Assembly: GCA_022578605.1 (NCBI GenBank)
Contig: MU394075.1
Location: 1 to 64,000 of the forward strand
Origin: Camillea tinctor
Taxonomy: Eukaryota > Ascomycota > Sordariomycetes > Xylariales > Xylariaceae
DNA length: 64,000 nucleotides
Direction of reading: 5' to 3'
In this document: positions 37,861-49,495 of the stretch, one piece after another
Numbering within the stretch: the first letter of the stretch is position 1
Layout: each line of letters starts with the position of its first letter
Translations under genes and position numbers: made by a program
Notes under the pieces: model-generated
Databases searched by the model: none
What the model was told of the DNA's origin: nothing
What the model saw: only the letters and a program-made list of their open reading frames with translations

Positions 37861-39397
37861 AGAACTTCTGAGCCACAAACAGACCTTTTGTATTCATTTA
37901 GACTCCCGAGCATTAGAGATGTCTACGGGTACGGCAGTGGTAGTGGTGTTGGTGGGGTTCATCCTCCTCGTTATGAGGAAATCATTAGCAACGGCAACAA
38001 TATCATAGATACGAATTTCGACGTTCATCAATGAGCAATTGCTACAACAACAACAAAATGCGGAGTACATGCGGTGGGGCCATTAAAGGATCTCATTTTC
38101 CTTTTCAAATCTGTTCTTTTCTTCCTTGTTTTCTACCGTTGGTAACTTTCTCCTTTTTTTTAACTACCTCTTACTGTCACTTCATTGAAGTCCACAAGGC
38201 TTTGTGGACTGGACCAATTGGTTGATACTTCGGTTTATTTGAGTTTCTTCTCCCCTCTTGGAGGGTTTAAGAAGGAAATGGAAAGGGGGGAGGGGTTCTT
38301 TACTTTTTTTTTTTTTGCCCGGTTTACAAAAGATTTTTTAAAAAAGAAAAATCTGGCTACCTTTACTTAAACTCATGTAATCTTTTTGTTGCGCGGGACG
38401 TGCAAGTGTGTGTGTGGATGTGTCAAGGATGAGAAGGAAAAGGATGAGGAAAAGAGGGAGAGAGATAAAGGGGGCGGATGAGGAAGGAGAGAATGAAGGG
38501 AGAGGAGAGAAGAGGAGTGCAAGGTAGAAAAGAGTAGAGAGAATAGGGTAAAACCAAATATTGTTGTTATTTTTATACATTACAGGAAGTATGCTTTGGG
38601 TCAGTATGTGATTGTTGATGCAAACACAGACAACACTAACCTAGGTGAAGTAGGTAGGGTCTATAAGCTATTTTGTGATCTTGTTAATTTAGCTAGCTAC
38701 GTGTGACTTTGCATGAGATGCTGGAATACTGAAAATTTTGGATATCTGTCCTGACAATATAGAAAGCTAGACTTATATGAAGATTGCGATCGGTTGGTGC
38801 TGTTATTCATACATAACGCTTCCTAGAGCAGGGAAAAGAACGTATCTTTTAACAGTGATAGAGACGGGGTAGTCTAGCAGAATGACGGCTGTCTACAGGT
38901 TTCATTTAAACTCGAAAATTCGACATATGATGTTTTTTTCCCTAGAGGCTTTTCTCGTCTCGACCATGAAAATAGAAAAAGATAGAATAAATCGAGGGAA
39001 GTTTTAAACCTGGGAGAAGAAAAAGTTACCGATTCTGCTCTTTCCAAGTCTGGTAGGATAGCTGCTCGCTATTCGCTGAAAAGAAAAGGACAAGAGTGCT
39101 TTGTGGTAACGCTAAACTATGTGTAGTTGGGTGGTTCGTTGGACTAACGAGAAACTGAAAGAAAGCCTTGGGAAGAAGTAGCTGGTAGGCATATCCAAGT
39201 TGCCGGGAGCCTTAACAACTATGAATTATAGGTAATAAAGGAGCCGTGGGACTTGGGCTAATAACTAAGACTCTACACGGATTGTATGTACATACATATC
39301 TATATACTACTTCGTCTTAGCAATATAGTGTCGTCAGTCTCTTCCAAAAAAAGAAAAGAGGCTTTAAAAATATAACCACACCAAAAATTGAACTTGA
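37861..39397. other. intergenic
   Basis: 3' flank of the preceding gene with pyrimidine and purine tracts near 38090-38170 and 38400-38540. No gene recognised before the tRNA. Confidence 0.6.
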
Positions 39398-39510
39398 TGA
39401 TGAGAGTGGGACTCGAACCCACGCGGATTGCTCCACTGCGAATATTTTAACTATTCATAATCCAAGTTGGGAACCTGAACGCAGCGCCATAACCACTCGG
39501 CCATCTCACC
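39398..39510 (-). tRNA. tRNA-Leu(CAG) with a 32-nt intron
   Basis: All arms fold. The acceptor stem GGTGAGA pairs with TCTCATC with one G-U pair. The D-stem is GCC/GGC, the anticodon stem CTGCG/CGCAG, and the T-arm GTGGG-TTCGAGT-CCCAC. A 13-nt variable arm is typical of class II leucine tRNAs. The anticodon CAG is at 39477-39475. The intron follows the base 3' of the anticodon (39473-39442), the canonical position in eukaryotic tRNA genes. A T-run downstream on the minus strand (plus-strand AAAAA near 39383-39387) serves as Pol III terminator. Confidence 0.95.
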
Positions 39511-40506
39511 ATTTTTGTTGTTTCCGAAGTCGTCGCCAACCCAAGTTGGGAGGTGGGCGGCTGCCAGCTTAGCTACCGATGGGAAACCAAGGTAGTGAGC
39601 TGGAAGTTGTGGAAGTGGTGTGGTTATTAGCGGCCATATAGTTCACTAACTAAACTAGTAGTCTAGGGCAGGTCGGGGGGTTTGGGGAATGTTGTTGTAG
39701 GTAAGTAGGTATGGGAGGGAGGGAGGAGTGTGGGTTGATTGGGAGTGTGGAATGTAATATGGAAAGGTACAAATAAAATTAGTATGCAACATATTGAAGA
39801 ATTGGTAACATAGGTAGGTATAGGATGATAGATAATGAAACGGTGCAGTTCGGGTTAAAGAATAGTTAAACACATAAACCCGGGAACTAACTCTTCTCCC
39901 TTTACCATGTATTATGATGATCGGTGAATGTGTGCGTGCACATGCAGTCTTGCATATGTATATAACATAAGAAACAAGACAAGTTCTGTTGGTTTTAGTT
40001 GGAATCACCTACCAGCATATAACATCCTATGTACATACAGATTCACACCAAACATTAACCTGACACATTTGTAACGTCTGCCACTAGTGTAGATGGCGGA
40101 CTAAGAAGGTCATTGGCTCATGCAGGCTGGAAGAGGAAATCATCATAGTTCCACACCATCGGACGAGGGCGTTGCGGGGCACCATTGCGTATACGACCTT
40201 GATCTACCCTGATCTACCCTGATCTATGGACTTTTAGTGTTTATATGTGACGACAGAAAGTTGTAAGGGATTTTTCCTAACCTATCTATATCCCCATCCC
40301 CCACACTCCGCTCTCCCCCTTTTTTTCTCTCTCATATGATTTATTACGTACCTAAGGTATCCATTCTATGCTAGCTACTCTTATATCACCACAGCATCTA
40401 GCCCATACCATACTAACCTATACCACTTAGCCTACTTTACCAGCTTCCCTCTTGCTTACTCTAATCAAAGTCCCATCTCCCCCCTTACCCAAATAAAGAA
40501 AACAAA
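39511..40506. other. intergenic
   Basis: No gene recognised. GTAGGTA-type motifs and a C/T-rich stretch at about 40285-40340 precede the BNR-repeat gene; a tandem TGATCTACCC unit occurs near 40199-40225. Confidence 0.6.
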
Positions 40507-41876
40507 ATGGCCAACAAACTCGCCCAAAAGATCCTATCCCACATCCCCTCGCACCACCCCCATCCCCAACCCCAACCCCCATCCTCCTGGTCCCTCTCCC
40601 CCTCCGCCACCACCCTGCACCCCTCAGGGGGCACATACCCGCGCCTCTGCCGGCTCAGCGACGGGACCCTGCTCTGCGCGAGCACGGGGTTCCACCCCGG
40701 CGGAATCCGCGCGCTGCAAGTCTCGCGCAGCGCCGACGGGGGGCGCACGTGGGCCGCGCACGGGGAGATCGCGCGCGGCGCGCCGGGCCAGGACGTGGAC
40801 AACGGGTTTCTGCTGGAGGTGGCGGGCGACGACGGGCCGGTGGTGCTGGCGGCGTTCCGGAACCACGATAGAGGGGAGGCCGGGGGGTACACGCATTTCC
40901 GGTGAGTTCGCGAGCTAGAAGGCGGAGGGGTTGGTGGCTGATGGGTGGTTGTGTTGCGGCCAGGATCACCGTGTGCCGCTCCCGCGACGGCGGCCGCTCC
41001 TGGTCCTTCGCGGCGCAGGCGGCCGAGCAGCGCGCCGCGCACCCCCGCGGCTTGGGGCTCTGGGAGCCGTTCAGTGAGTGATTTTCCGGAGTCGTTGATT
41101 TCCCCCTTTTTGGCCTGTCCCGGGAGTCAAAATGTCCTACCTATCATAGCCAAGCGCATGAGTTTGTAGGACTTTTTGACGCCCGAAACAAGGGTCTCAA
41201 GAGTTACATAAATTTAATTACCCAACATGGCAGTTATTGACTCCCGTTTTTCACAGTGCGGCTCGGCCCCGCGGGCACAATCCAGCTCACCTTCAGCGCC
41301 GAGCTCGCGCCCACCGACCAGGAGACCTTCCGCGTGGACTCCGGCGACGGGGGGGCCACCTGGGGCCCGCAGCCGCCGCGCTGCCTGCGCTGCCACCCCG
41401 CGCACGAGCGCCTGCGCGACGGGATGCAGGGCATCGTGGCGGTGCGGGACGGAGCTACCGGGCGCGAGGCGCTGGTCATGGTGTTCGAGACGACGCGGCG
41501 CGCGCCGCTGTTCAGCGTCGAGTACGCGGTGTCGTGGGACGGGGGGCGGGCGTGGGGGGATCGCGGCGAGGTGTTCTGCCCGCGCCCCGGGAGGAATGCC
41601 GGCGCGCCGCAGATCGCCGCGTGTGGGGACCGCTTGGCGGTCGTGTTCATGACGGATGAGGACGCCGAGGCGTGCGATTGGCCGCGGCGCGCGGCCGTGA
41701 AGGTGGTTTTCTCCGAGGGGCTGCGGGATGGCCGGGTGCGGTGGGGGGGCTGCCAGACGGTGCAGGAGGCGCCGGCGTTTTGGCCGGGGATCATGTGCAC
41801 GGGCGAGAACGAGGTGATGGTTGTGTATGAGCATGGCGGGAAGCCGAGGGGGAAGTATCTGAGGCCGACGGGGTAG
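40507..41876 (+). CDS. BNR/Asp-box sialidase-fold protein, 374 aa, cytosolic
   Basis: Exons 40507-40901, 40964-41073 and 41257-41876 sum to 1125 nt (375 codons). Four Asp boxes of the form SxDxGxxW mark a six-bladed beta-propeller of the sialidase/BNR superfamily: SADGGRTW (75-82), SRDGGRSW (138-145), SGDGGATW (197-204) and SWDGGRAW (261-268). The N-terminus has a His/Pro-rich stretch and no signal peptide, so a secreted sialidase is unlikely unless a start is missing. Whether it cuts glycosides is unknown, since many fungal BNR proteins are uncharacterised. The exons are extremely GC-rich at third positions, more than any neighbour, which generates long spurious frames on the other strand. 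Confidence 0.85.
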
Positions 41877-42325
41877 AGGGGGGAAGAGAGGAGGAAAGGG
41901 GGGGGGGAGGAAATTTATCTTGGGTGATATACTTAAAGGCGAGAAGATGTAAGGAGTTATCTCATACTATGGGTTCATCGTTTGGAAAGCTATCGTACGG
42001 GGGAAATATGTATCTTGTTAGACCTTTTTGTCTACGCTATATAACCCTCCTCCTATACAGGATATGTACCCCGTCGCTCGAATGATATGATATACAAGAA
42101 CCGCTATTTATCTCTATACTCCGTTTTATGTGCCCGTCTCGCAGTCTCCCATAGCTCTTCTCCATTTCCCTTTATACCTTTTCGCTCTATGTATATTCCC
42201 CTTATGTTCGCTTATAAAAAACTTGGCTCTCTCTGTCACCCCTTTTCTCTGTCTCATTGGATATACATATACCCCCAATACATACGCACATGCAATATCA
42301 GGAGCATGAGGCCGCAAAAGGCCGC
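41877..42325. other. short intergenic between convergent genes
   Basis: 3' flanks of the BNR-repeat gene and the BTB-like gene. Nothing else recognised. Confidence 0.6.
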
Positions 42326-43726
42326 TCACCCGTAAGTCGACCACCACTCCTCGTACTCGCCCGCGTCGAAGTCCTCGGCGCCCCACTCCCCGGTGCGCAG
42401 CTCCGCGAGGCCGTCCACCAGCTCGTCGACCGCAGCCTCGTGGTCGCGCGGGTCTGCGCCCGACACCGCCAACTCGACCAGCGAGTCCACGTCCAGGATA
42501 TCAGTGTTATTGTTATCGTCCCCTTCTTCGTCGGGGGGCACGAGCAGGTCGAGGATGCCTGCCGCGAATTCCCCGTGCAGGTTGCATATCGCGGTGAAGC
42601 TCGGGTGCAGCATGAAGATCGCGTAGACGCAGGCCCCGTAGAGGGTGAGCATGTCTTGGAGCACTGGAAGTTTTTATAAATTAGCATAATGGCAGAGGAG
42701 GAGTATAGGGAAGATTGTGTTAGGGATTAAGGGGTTGGTTGTGTGGTTTGGGGGGAAAGAAAAGAAAAGAAAGGAAAAGAAAAGAAAAAGGGGGCTTACT
42801 ATCACTCCGCCCCGGCCCCTGATCCAGTCCCAGTGACATCTGCTCCCGGACCTGATAACTTCTATCCTCGCATCTAAACGGCTCAAACGCGAAATCGATC
42901 AGTCGCGAGATATCCGCCACGCGATCGTACAGGAAATCCCCGTGGCGCAGGAGGTGGTAGATGGCGTTCAGCGCATGGCGGCGCAGTGACGGCACCTGCC
43001 AGTTCACCGCGAGGGAATACAGGCGCGCGTGGGCCAGCAGCGTCTCGCCGTCAAAGTCTGGGTACGGGTCCTCGTCCGTCGAGTAGGGCAGGCTGCAGAA
43101 GCGGCTGAGGAGGTGGTACGGCGCGGTCTGCTGCAGGTCGTTATCGCTGAGCTCCTGGTCTGCGCCCGGGACAAGGCGCTTGTGCGGGTTGTGCCGCAGC
43201 ACCTGGTACCATGAGTCGAGCGAGTGGTACGGGCCGAGACGCCTATTGAACGCACTGCGGCCTTTGGCCGAGCCTCTGCCGCTGCTGTTGTTATCGAGCG
43301 TGGGAGCGGCGGTAACATATTCGCTCTGCATGGCGTTTGATGCCAATGGCGGCGATGACATTGATGGTGAGAGAGAGGGGTAGGGGGAGGATGGAACAGG
43401 GACGTCGTAGTCCCCCGTGTAGACGAACTTAGCGAACCGCAGGAAGGTGTCCTCGTCGACGGTGGGCCAGTATACCGGCTGCTGTGGCAACCCTGCGTCC
43501 TCGGATAATTCCAGCCAGAGGATGTGGTCGTCAAGTCTGGTGGACATGTACTGCAGGGCCCCCGAGTGGATGCTGAAACGCTTCCGTTGGGGTCCGACGA
43601 TAAACTCGATGGGAACCGAGCGTAAAGCGCTATAGAAATGTTAATGATATGTATGAACAGCATAATAGGGGATAGGGGGGAAAGACGTCGTTGGCGACAG
43701 ACTTACTATCTCCAGCCAGACTCCAT
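42326..43726 (-). CDS. BTB/POZ-like domain protein, 395 aa
   Basis: Exons 43726-43707, 43629-42800 and 42663-42326 sum to 1188 nt (396 codons). After a tiny first exon (MESGWRY) comes VPIEFIVGPQRKRFSIHSGAL, the start of a BTB fold where the fungal protein senses or binds a partner, then VDEDTFLRFAKFVYTGDY, the helix that closes it. A low-complexity insert (about 95-130) precedes a second helical region (LYSLAVNWQVPSLRRHAL) typical of fungal BTB proteins. The C-terminus is acidic (GEWGAEDFDAGEYEEWW). BTB proteins often act as adaptors for Cullin-3 ligases or transcription factors; no partner domain is present here. Intron 2 (42799-42664) contains an A/G-rich tract on the plus strand. Confidence 0.82.
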
Positions 43727-44634
43727 TTTGTTTTGTTATATTTAGGATATTTGGTGTTTTTTTCTTATCCTTTCCGGGTTTTGGTCTTTGGCTTTGTTTT
43801 TGATATAACTCTACAGCCCTGTAACTTGAATAATGATTATAGTAATGAGGGTGTGATGTTGGCGCAGAATAAATAATGTGTGCTGTGCACTCAAGGGACA
43901 GCACAAGAAACAAGTCGAGGAATGGAAATGTATGTTCGTTGAAAAGAGAGGGAGAGATAGAGAGAAACCTCGAGTTTATGTATGAGCATAAACACTTCAC
44001 AGTAAGGAGACAAACATGGTAAGAGACGAGAGGAAGGAGCCATTCGTTAATAAAAGTTTGGAAAGAGTAAAAAAGAAAAAAGAAGAGAAAAAAACTTAAA
44101 TAAAGATAATAACTTTGCAGACAATAGAGTCCATCGAACGGGATGGTCAATGTGCACTAGATGAGGCTCGGAGCACACAGCATTAACAATATTACAGACT
44201 AGAGACTACCATTTTTACAAATGTGGAAACAATGTAAGTACCTACCTAGGTACCATAAAAGAAAAGAAAAGAAAAAAAAATTGAACAGATGAAAACATTT
44301 CACTGACCATGAACTCACTAATCTATATAGGTATAGAGAGTATGCATTGACACCAACACAAACGCCTCTCCCTGGTCTATGTAGAGATGATAAGATCAAA
44401 GCCTGCCAACACGAGTCTCATATCTCACTAGCTCGTGAACTAGAAGAGGAAAGGAAAAAAAAAGAAAATAAGAGAAAATAAAACTTAATAAAACAAATAA
44501 TACCCGGTATATATAGGACTAAGTACCGACTGACGTGGCTGAGGTGGGTGGGGGGTATCATAAGTTTGGTATAACGTAGCAAATATTTTACATGCTAGAG
44601 GATTCGCGTGGCAAACAGCTCGGATTTCTGACTA
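43727..44634. other. intergenic
   Basis: Promoter side of the BTB-like gene and 3' flank of the DUF155 gene. A/G-rich low complexity, with TACCTAGGTA at 44243-44252. No gene recognised. Confidence 0.6.
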
Positions 44635-45897
44635 CTACCCTACGCTCGGCCTTCCCATCTCTGGCTCCTTCTCGCTGAACTCTTCCCGGTATACCCTTCT
44701 CAGCTCGAAGAGAACCTCGATGGTGATCAGGTATATGATGATCCACTCCAGCCGGTGTCCAGACGTCTCACTGATCATCTCCCTGAGGACCGTCAGGTTC
44801 TCGTTGGCATAGTCGATCCGCCTATTCAGGATAGCAATCCGTTGTCGCACAGCCAGGGCGGTGCCCATCTGGTTATAGTAATCCTCGAGCTTGTATTCGG
44901 AATCCCAGAACATGTCGGGAAGCTCCTCGGTGATGTCCGAGTAATGGTTCAGCTGCGCCCGCAGTCCTAACAGCTGGCCCGTCATTTTCAGAACAGAGCG
45001 GCGGTTTAGTTTATGCTGCGAGCCTCCCACCAGCACGTTGGTCATGTTCTCCGAGTCGGACAGATACTCCATGAGGTTGGTTTCCAGCACTGCTAGCTTC
45101 GGACTCCTGGCCAGCCCGCTGGAGAAAGCGATCTTGGCTAGAGTGGTATCCAGCCGGTTATTCTCGGTCACCTCTGCTTTGGTACCTAGTATAACCACCT
45201 CGTCCTTCATGTAGCTCGAGTCCCGTGTCTCTTCAGGCGTGAACTCGAGTTTCTCCACCTCTACCTGGTCAAGGTGGGGGAACTCGGCAGCTCGGATCAG
45301 CTGCTTGGTAGCGAGGGTCATGAGCGTGTCGCTGGGAACGGACCAGGCCACGACGGTGCCGGACGGGAATACGAATATATCTCCATTGTTGGCTCCCCTC
45401 GCGTGCACGACGGCCTGGGGGTCGAATCCCGTACCGTCGGGGTCTAGTTCGAAGCCATGAAGACGGAGGTGCTCTTGCACAAGGTCCATATCGAAAGCGC
45501 GCGCAATGCATATCGCCGTGATGGTTCTACGGTAGTCGAGCTCGTCGGATTCCAAGGATGTCGAGCTGACGGCCTTCCTGACCTCGGTTGCTCGTTTCGT
45601 CTGCTTTGCCTTGGACCCTACGCGGAGACTCTTGGCGGCGGGGGCCCGAACCGGTTTGCGCTTAGGAGCTGCGATGCTCAGCGTGTTCTCGGGCGATTCC
45701 TTGTCACCGTTGGACCGGAGCAGGTGGGAGGTGGAAAAGCTCTGCTTCCTGCATGGGAATGAAGGTACGAGCATAGACTGGCGGCAACATGGTGGTGATG
45801 GGGAATGTAGAGGTAGGCTTGGAAGTGCTCGGGTGGGTGCGCATAGTCCTCGAAATAACGGGACTGATATCTTATAGTAGTAGTGGCAGGATCCCAT
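44635..45897 (-). CDS. mitochondrial DUF155/RMND1-family protein, 420 aa
   Basis: Single-exon gene. The N-terminus is rich in Arg and Ser with few acids, and reads as a mitochondrial presequence (for example SFPCRKQSFSTSHLLR). The DUF155 core follows: TAICIARAFDMDLVQEHLRLHG, then GDIFVFPSGTVVAWSV, then ENMTNVLVGGSQHKLNRRSV and DMFWDSEYKLEDYY. The C-terminus has a single hydrophobic helix after the conserved RLEW (WIIIYLITIEVLFEL). Family members (yeast and human RMND1-type) sit in the mitochondrial inner membrane and support mitochondrial translation or respiration. Length fits the family. Confidence 0.9.
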   Translation of the reverse strand: MGSCHYYYKISVPLFRGLCAPTRALPSLPLHSPSPPCCRQSMLVPSFPCRKQSFSTSHLLRSNGDKESPENTLSIAAPKRKPVRAPAAKSLRVGSKAKQTKRATEVRKAVSSTSLESDELDYRRTITAICIARAFDMDLVQEHLRLHGFELDPDGTGFDPQAVVHARGANNGDIFVFPSGTVVAWSVPSDTLMTLATKQLIRAAEFPHLDQVEVEKLEFTPEETRDSSYMKDEVVILGTKAEVTENNRLDTTLAKIAFSSGLARSPKLAVLETNLMEYLSDSENMTNVLVGGSQHKLNRRSVLKMTGQLLGLRAQLNHYSDITEELPDMFWDSEYKLEDYYNQMGTALAVRQRIAILNRRIDYANENLTVLREMISETSGHRLEWIIIYLITIEVLFELRRVYREEFSEKEPEMGRPSVG

Positions 45898-46909
45898 GAT
45901 GCAATATATTAGGAGGCCATTTGAAGACGCCCTTTTTTTGGTCGAATCAACTCTTTTTGTTTTTGCCCTCTCTTTTTTATTTAGTTAGTAGTTCATGTTT
46001 ATTCCAAGATGGGAGTAGAGTATTTGTCAATTGGTAATTGAGGGGTAGATGTGAATAAGTGAATGGAGAGAGAGAGAGAAGATGGTGGATGGAGGATGGA
46101 TAGAGGATGGAGGGGGAGATAGAGAGAGGGGTGGAATAATTTATTCAAGTTCAAGTTATTTGTTAGCGAACAAGAATGATAAGATCAAAAGATAAAGATA
46201 AAGATAAAGATAAAAGATTAAAAGATTAAAAGATTAAAAAAAAAAGAAAAAAGAAAAAAGAAGGCAAGTACCGCTAGTGCTGCTGAGCTACCTAAAAAGT
46301 TGTATTAGTAGTATATACTATAGCTAGTACATAGTACATAGTACTATGTACATGGCTACTAAGAAGGTTATAGCAGTTATAGTAGCAAGAGCAAGTGCAG
46401 GAGTTCGAGTAGTGTAAATGCTTTTTCAATCTTATCGATAACGATTTCTTTTTCAATGCGAATTCCATCCCACCTGCGTCAAACCAAAGCCAACCCTGTC
46501 CCTTATTTTACCTCGTTCCAACTCCAACCCATACTCTCTCTCATATTTTCAAGCCCAGCTATTTAGCCTACATTATTTATTCATTCGCTTTACTATGCTC
46601 TCAAAATATTGGCACTTCATATTCACCTCCATGTAGAATCTTCACGAGATTTCATCTCCTAGGCATCAGTTATAATGATGGCTAGAGCACCTCCCACTTC
46701 CAATATTACGTTGTATGTTATGTTACCTCGGGTCGAAATTGTGAGCAAGAATATGTTCCTTTTTTTTATAGAAAAAAAAAGAAAAGAAAATCTTGAACTA
46801 AAGCACCCCTTAGCTGCAGAAATCACGAAAGCTAACCAATTAAGTAGACGAGTTCTGTACAGCCCTCCCGACGCTTAAGATCTAAAATAAGGCGTCTTGG
46901 GCTTCTATA
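45898..46909. other. divergent promoter region with simple repeats
   Basis: Lies between two genes for mitochondrial proteins transcribed away from each other, so it may be a shared promoter. It holds a GATAAA/AAGATT repeat at 46191-46240. A plus-strand frame from 46675 has no recognised motif; a missed first exon for the downstream gene cannot be excluded. Confidence 0.55.
46191..46240 (+). repeat. GATAAA / AAAGATT simple repeat
   Basis: Tandem GATAAA units pass into AAAGATT units and end in an A-tract. Confidence 0.9.
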
Positions 46910-49495
46910 ATGGTTGTTCCGGTTCGAGGTGAGGCTGGACTAGCCCTCGCGCGCCAGAAATGGGCCCGCATACTCTCGCTCACTGCCGGTACCACCCGCT
47001 ATAGGTTCTATCCACTCAAGTACTCTCCCAACCGCCTTCTAGCCCTGTTCATGAAATCCAAGACTCAGGAGCAGAAAGACAGATATGCTTTCGCCATAGA
47101 GTTTGCTGCCAGGCAGAGGAGTGAACGACTCCCTATCGTAACTCTACGCACCTGGCTGAAACAACATGATCTTTCCAAACAGAAGGGACTGGCCGAATCT
47201 TTGAACTCAATCCCGCCAGCGCAATGGCAGGACACCCTCAAGAGCTTGGCCGCTAGGGGCTGGACAGAGGACAACTTGAACCACTGGATATGGATCCTGT
47301 CCGGGGAGAATGGAGATGTTCGGGTTGACCGCATTCTCTCGAGGAACGAAGCCCTGCCCATATTCCTACTATTTCTGCTATTCCGTAACGATGAGGTCTT
47401 TCGGGAGCAAAAGTCCTTAATATCTATGATGAACTATATAAAAACATTCTATATCATGGTCGAACCCAGCCCACCAAACGCTCCCAAGAAATTAACACCG
47501 CATAGGTTCATGATACTACTTTCTCGTCTCATCATGCACACCCGGAGAGTAGCACCGAGGTCACTCGTTACCGTGGCAAGATTTGCAAAAGATTACATTA
47601 CGGAAATACCCAACCACTTCGGTGACAGATCTTACCGGTACCAGTGCCTGGTTTTCAACACGGCGCTGACACTCCTCAGGAAACAGGTTGCGAACCAGCC
47701 CCTCATGAACATGGAGTTCAATTGGCGGGCGCAAAGAATCCTCTTGGCCATGTCAGATGGACTGGAAACCCCCTTGATCATCGCTAGGCGAAGTTATAGG
47801 GCCATCCGACAAGTTCTCATCGGCATGAGACGGAGTGGGGAGGAAAGGGCGGTTGCCCGGAGGTACGCGAAGACTTGGCCGCCCTATCGCCAGGACTTTG
47901 ACGGCGTAGATGCCACGCGGACGCCGGAGGATGATTACTCCCGAAGTTATAGAGCGGGTCGTTTAATGACAGAAGCCGGATACGAAGAGGACCAGTACGA
48001 TCATGCACTAAACACCCTAGGTGGTATGAATGATGGATCTCCCACTATACAAACTCGTAGCCAGGCTCCCAAGCAGTGGGAGGGAGAAGAGGAAAGCAAG
48101 AACTTGTACTCTCTCTGGGCTATGAACATTCGGGCTACACGGAACACCCAAGAAGCCTGGAGTGAATTTCGAAGGTTCGCGGACCGGACAGGCACCCGGC
48201 CCAATTTTCAAGTTTACGGCGAAATGATTCTCAAACTGGTAGCAGACGATGCCGACCCAGACCTAGAGCCGCTCCCTGGAGATGCGCGGGAGAATTTGCC
48301 TATTCATGACGCAAATTACAGTCCATATGAACTCGCCAGACTAGCCCCTCCAACCTTGGCCGAGCTATATGGCCAGATGATGAACCAAGGTATCAAGCCC
48401 AGAGGGCACTACTTATATAAGATGGTTGCTCATGCCAAGTCGCTCGAAGAGGGGATTCGTTATCTCGTAGATAGCGATCTCCCGGAATTGAACATTAACC
48501 ACCTTCTATATGCCGGAGAACCACAACACAGGACACTACAAAAAGTCCCATTGCTAGCTTTCAGCAGTTACATTACGCTCCTCTGCAGACTGCAACCGCG
48601 CTGGCAGGATGCAGGGCAAATCCCGACTAATGAACTGACGCGGATTCGCCGTGCCATCCAGCTAGCTAGTATCAGATTAAGACCAGATACGACAGAGGGC
48701 GTAACCTTTCGTCCGCCATGGTATGCCATTATGAGAGCCTTGGCGTATCCCAAGTTCGCCGTTAAAAATGGCCCAGAGTGGGAGAACAACGTTGAAGTAT
48801 TAACTATGTTCATGCACGTTCTTGGGAAGGTACGGAAGACTATAGGGCTTGATTCGGAGATGTTCACATTTTTTGGTCGAGTAGTTCAAAAGACGGCATT
48901 GTCGCGGCTTAAAGTTCTCCAGGGCGCATTACCTCCGGGGGTTACAGCGGATCCGGAGACCCCATTGATACCATATGCGCCCATGATACTGGAAGCTCTT
49001 AAAGGCCATTTTGCCATGCTAACCACACCGGCCAAACTAAACCATTTAGTGGCTACACAGCAAGAATTCAAGCAACCCATTGGACCAGTTCACCTACATA
49101 TTTACATGCGCGCTCTTGCTTGCCTAGACGACCAAGTGTCAATGACAGAACTAATGGTCTGGATATTCGATCACTGGGAGTATATCGAAAAGGAATCAGA
49201 ACGTATGGGCGTCCGCGGGCCATGGGCGATGGGCAAGACCTTGTGTGCTTTCCAGGCCTTCGCGGGGCCCAGACTCAGCGACGAACAGAGAGCAGAACTT
49301 GATGCCCGAATGGACCAGATCACTAATCTTACGGGTTCCTGGAGATGGCCAACAGCTAAAGAGATCGATAAGTATATCAGTTTTATCCCTGGTGGCACGT
49401 CACAGAAGCTCCGACAGAGAGCTCTTGCCAAGCCGTGGGATCCCTTAGCCGATATAAACAACACGGAAGAGCAGAGCGATGGAAAAACAGAATAG
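46910..49495 (+). CDS. large probable mitochondrial PPR-like protein, 861 aa
   Basis: Single long exon. The protein is basic and helix-rich throughout, with spaced helical pairs such as LYSLWAMNIRATRNTQEAWSE then TGTRPNFQVYGEMILKLVAD, resembling pentatricopeptide repeats (about 400-560). Such fungal proteins act on mitochondrial RNAs. I cannot assign an orthologue. The first residues (MVVPVRGEAGLALARQKW) are not a classical presequence, so an upstream exon may be missing. It is divergent to the DUF155 gene, which is also mitochondrial. The end carries an acidic tail (NNTEEQSDGKTE). Confidence 0.7.
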   Translation: MVVPVRGEAGLALARQKWARILSLTAGTTRYRFYPLKYSPNRLLALFMKSKTQEQKDRYAFAIEFAARQRSERLPIVTLRTWLKQHDLSKQKGLAESLNSIPPAQWQDTLKSLAARGWTEDNLNHWIWILSGENGDVRVDRILSRNEALPIFLLFLLFRNDEVFREQKSLISMMNYIKTFYIMVEPSPPNAPKKLTPHRFMILLSRLIMHTRRVAPRSLVTVARFAKDYITEIPNHFGDRSYRYQCLVFNTALTLLRKQVANQPLMNMEFNWRAQRILLAMSDGLETPLIIARRSYRAIRQVLIGMRRSGEERAVARRYAKTWPPYRQDFDGVDATRTPEDDYSRSYRAGRLMTEAGYEEDQYDHALNTLGGMNDGSPTIQTRSQAPKQWEGEEESKNLYSLWAMNIRATRNTQEAWSEFRRFADRTGTRPNFQVYGEMILKLVADDADPDLEPLPGDARENLPIHDANYSPYELARLAPPTLAELYGQMMNQGIKPRGHYLYKMVAHAKSLEEGIRYLVDSDLPELNINHLLYAGEPQHRTLQKVPLLAFSSYITLLCRLQPRWQDAGQIPTNELTRIRRAIQLASIRLRPDTTEGVTFRPPWYAIMRALAYPKFAVKNGPEWENNVEVLTMFMHVLGKVRKTIGLDSEMFTFFGRVVQKTALSRLKVLQGALPPGVTADPETPLIPYAPMILEALKGHFAMLTTPAKLNHLVATQQEFKQPIGPVHLHIYMRALACLDDQVSMTELMVWIFDHWEYIEKESERMGVRGPWAMGKTLCAFQAFAGPRLSDEQRAELDARMDQITNLTGSWRWPTAKEIDKYISFIPGGTSQKLRQRALAKPWDPLADINNTEEQSDGKTE

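Noticed and set aside
41214..41834. Long open frames on the minus strand opposite the BNR-repeat gene
   Set aside because: They result from extreme GC content at third codon positions; the plus-strand exons carry Asp boxes and proper splice sites.
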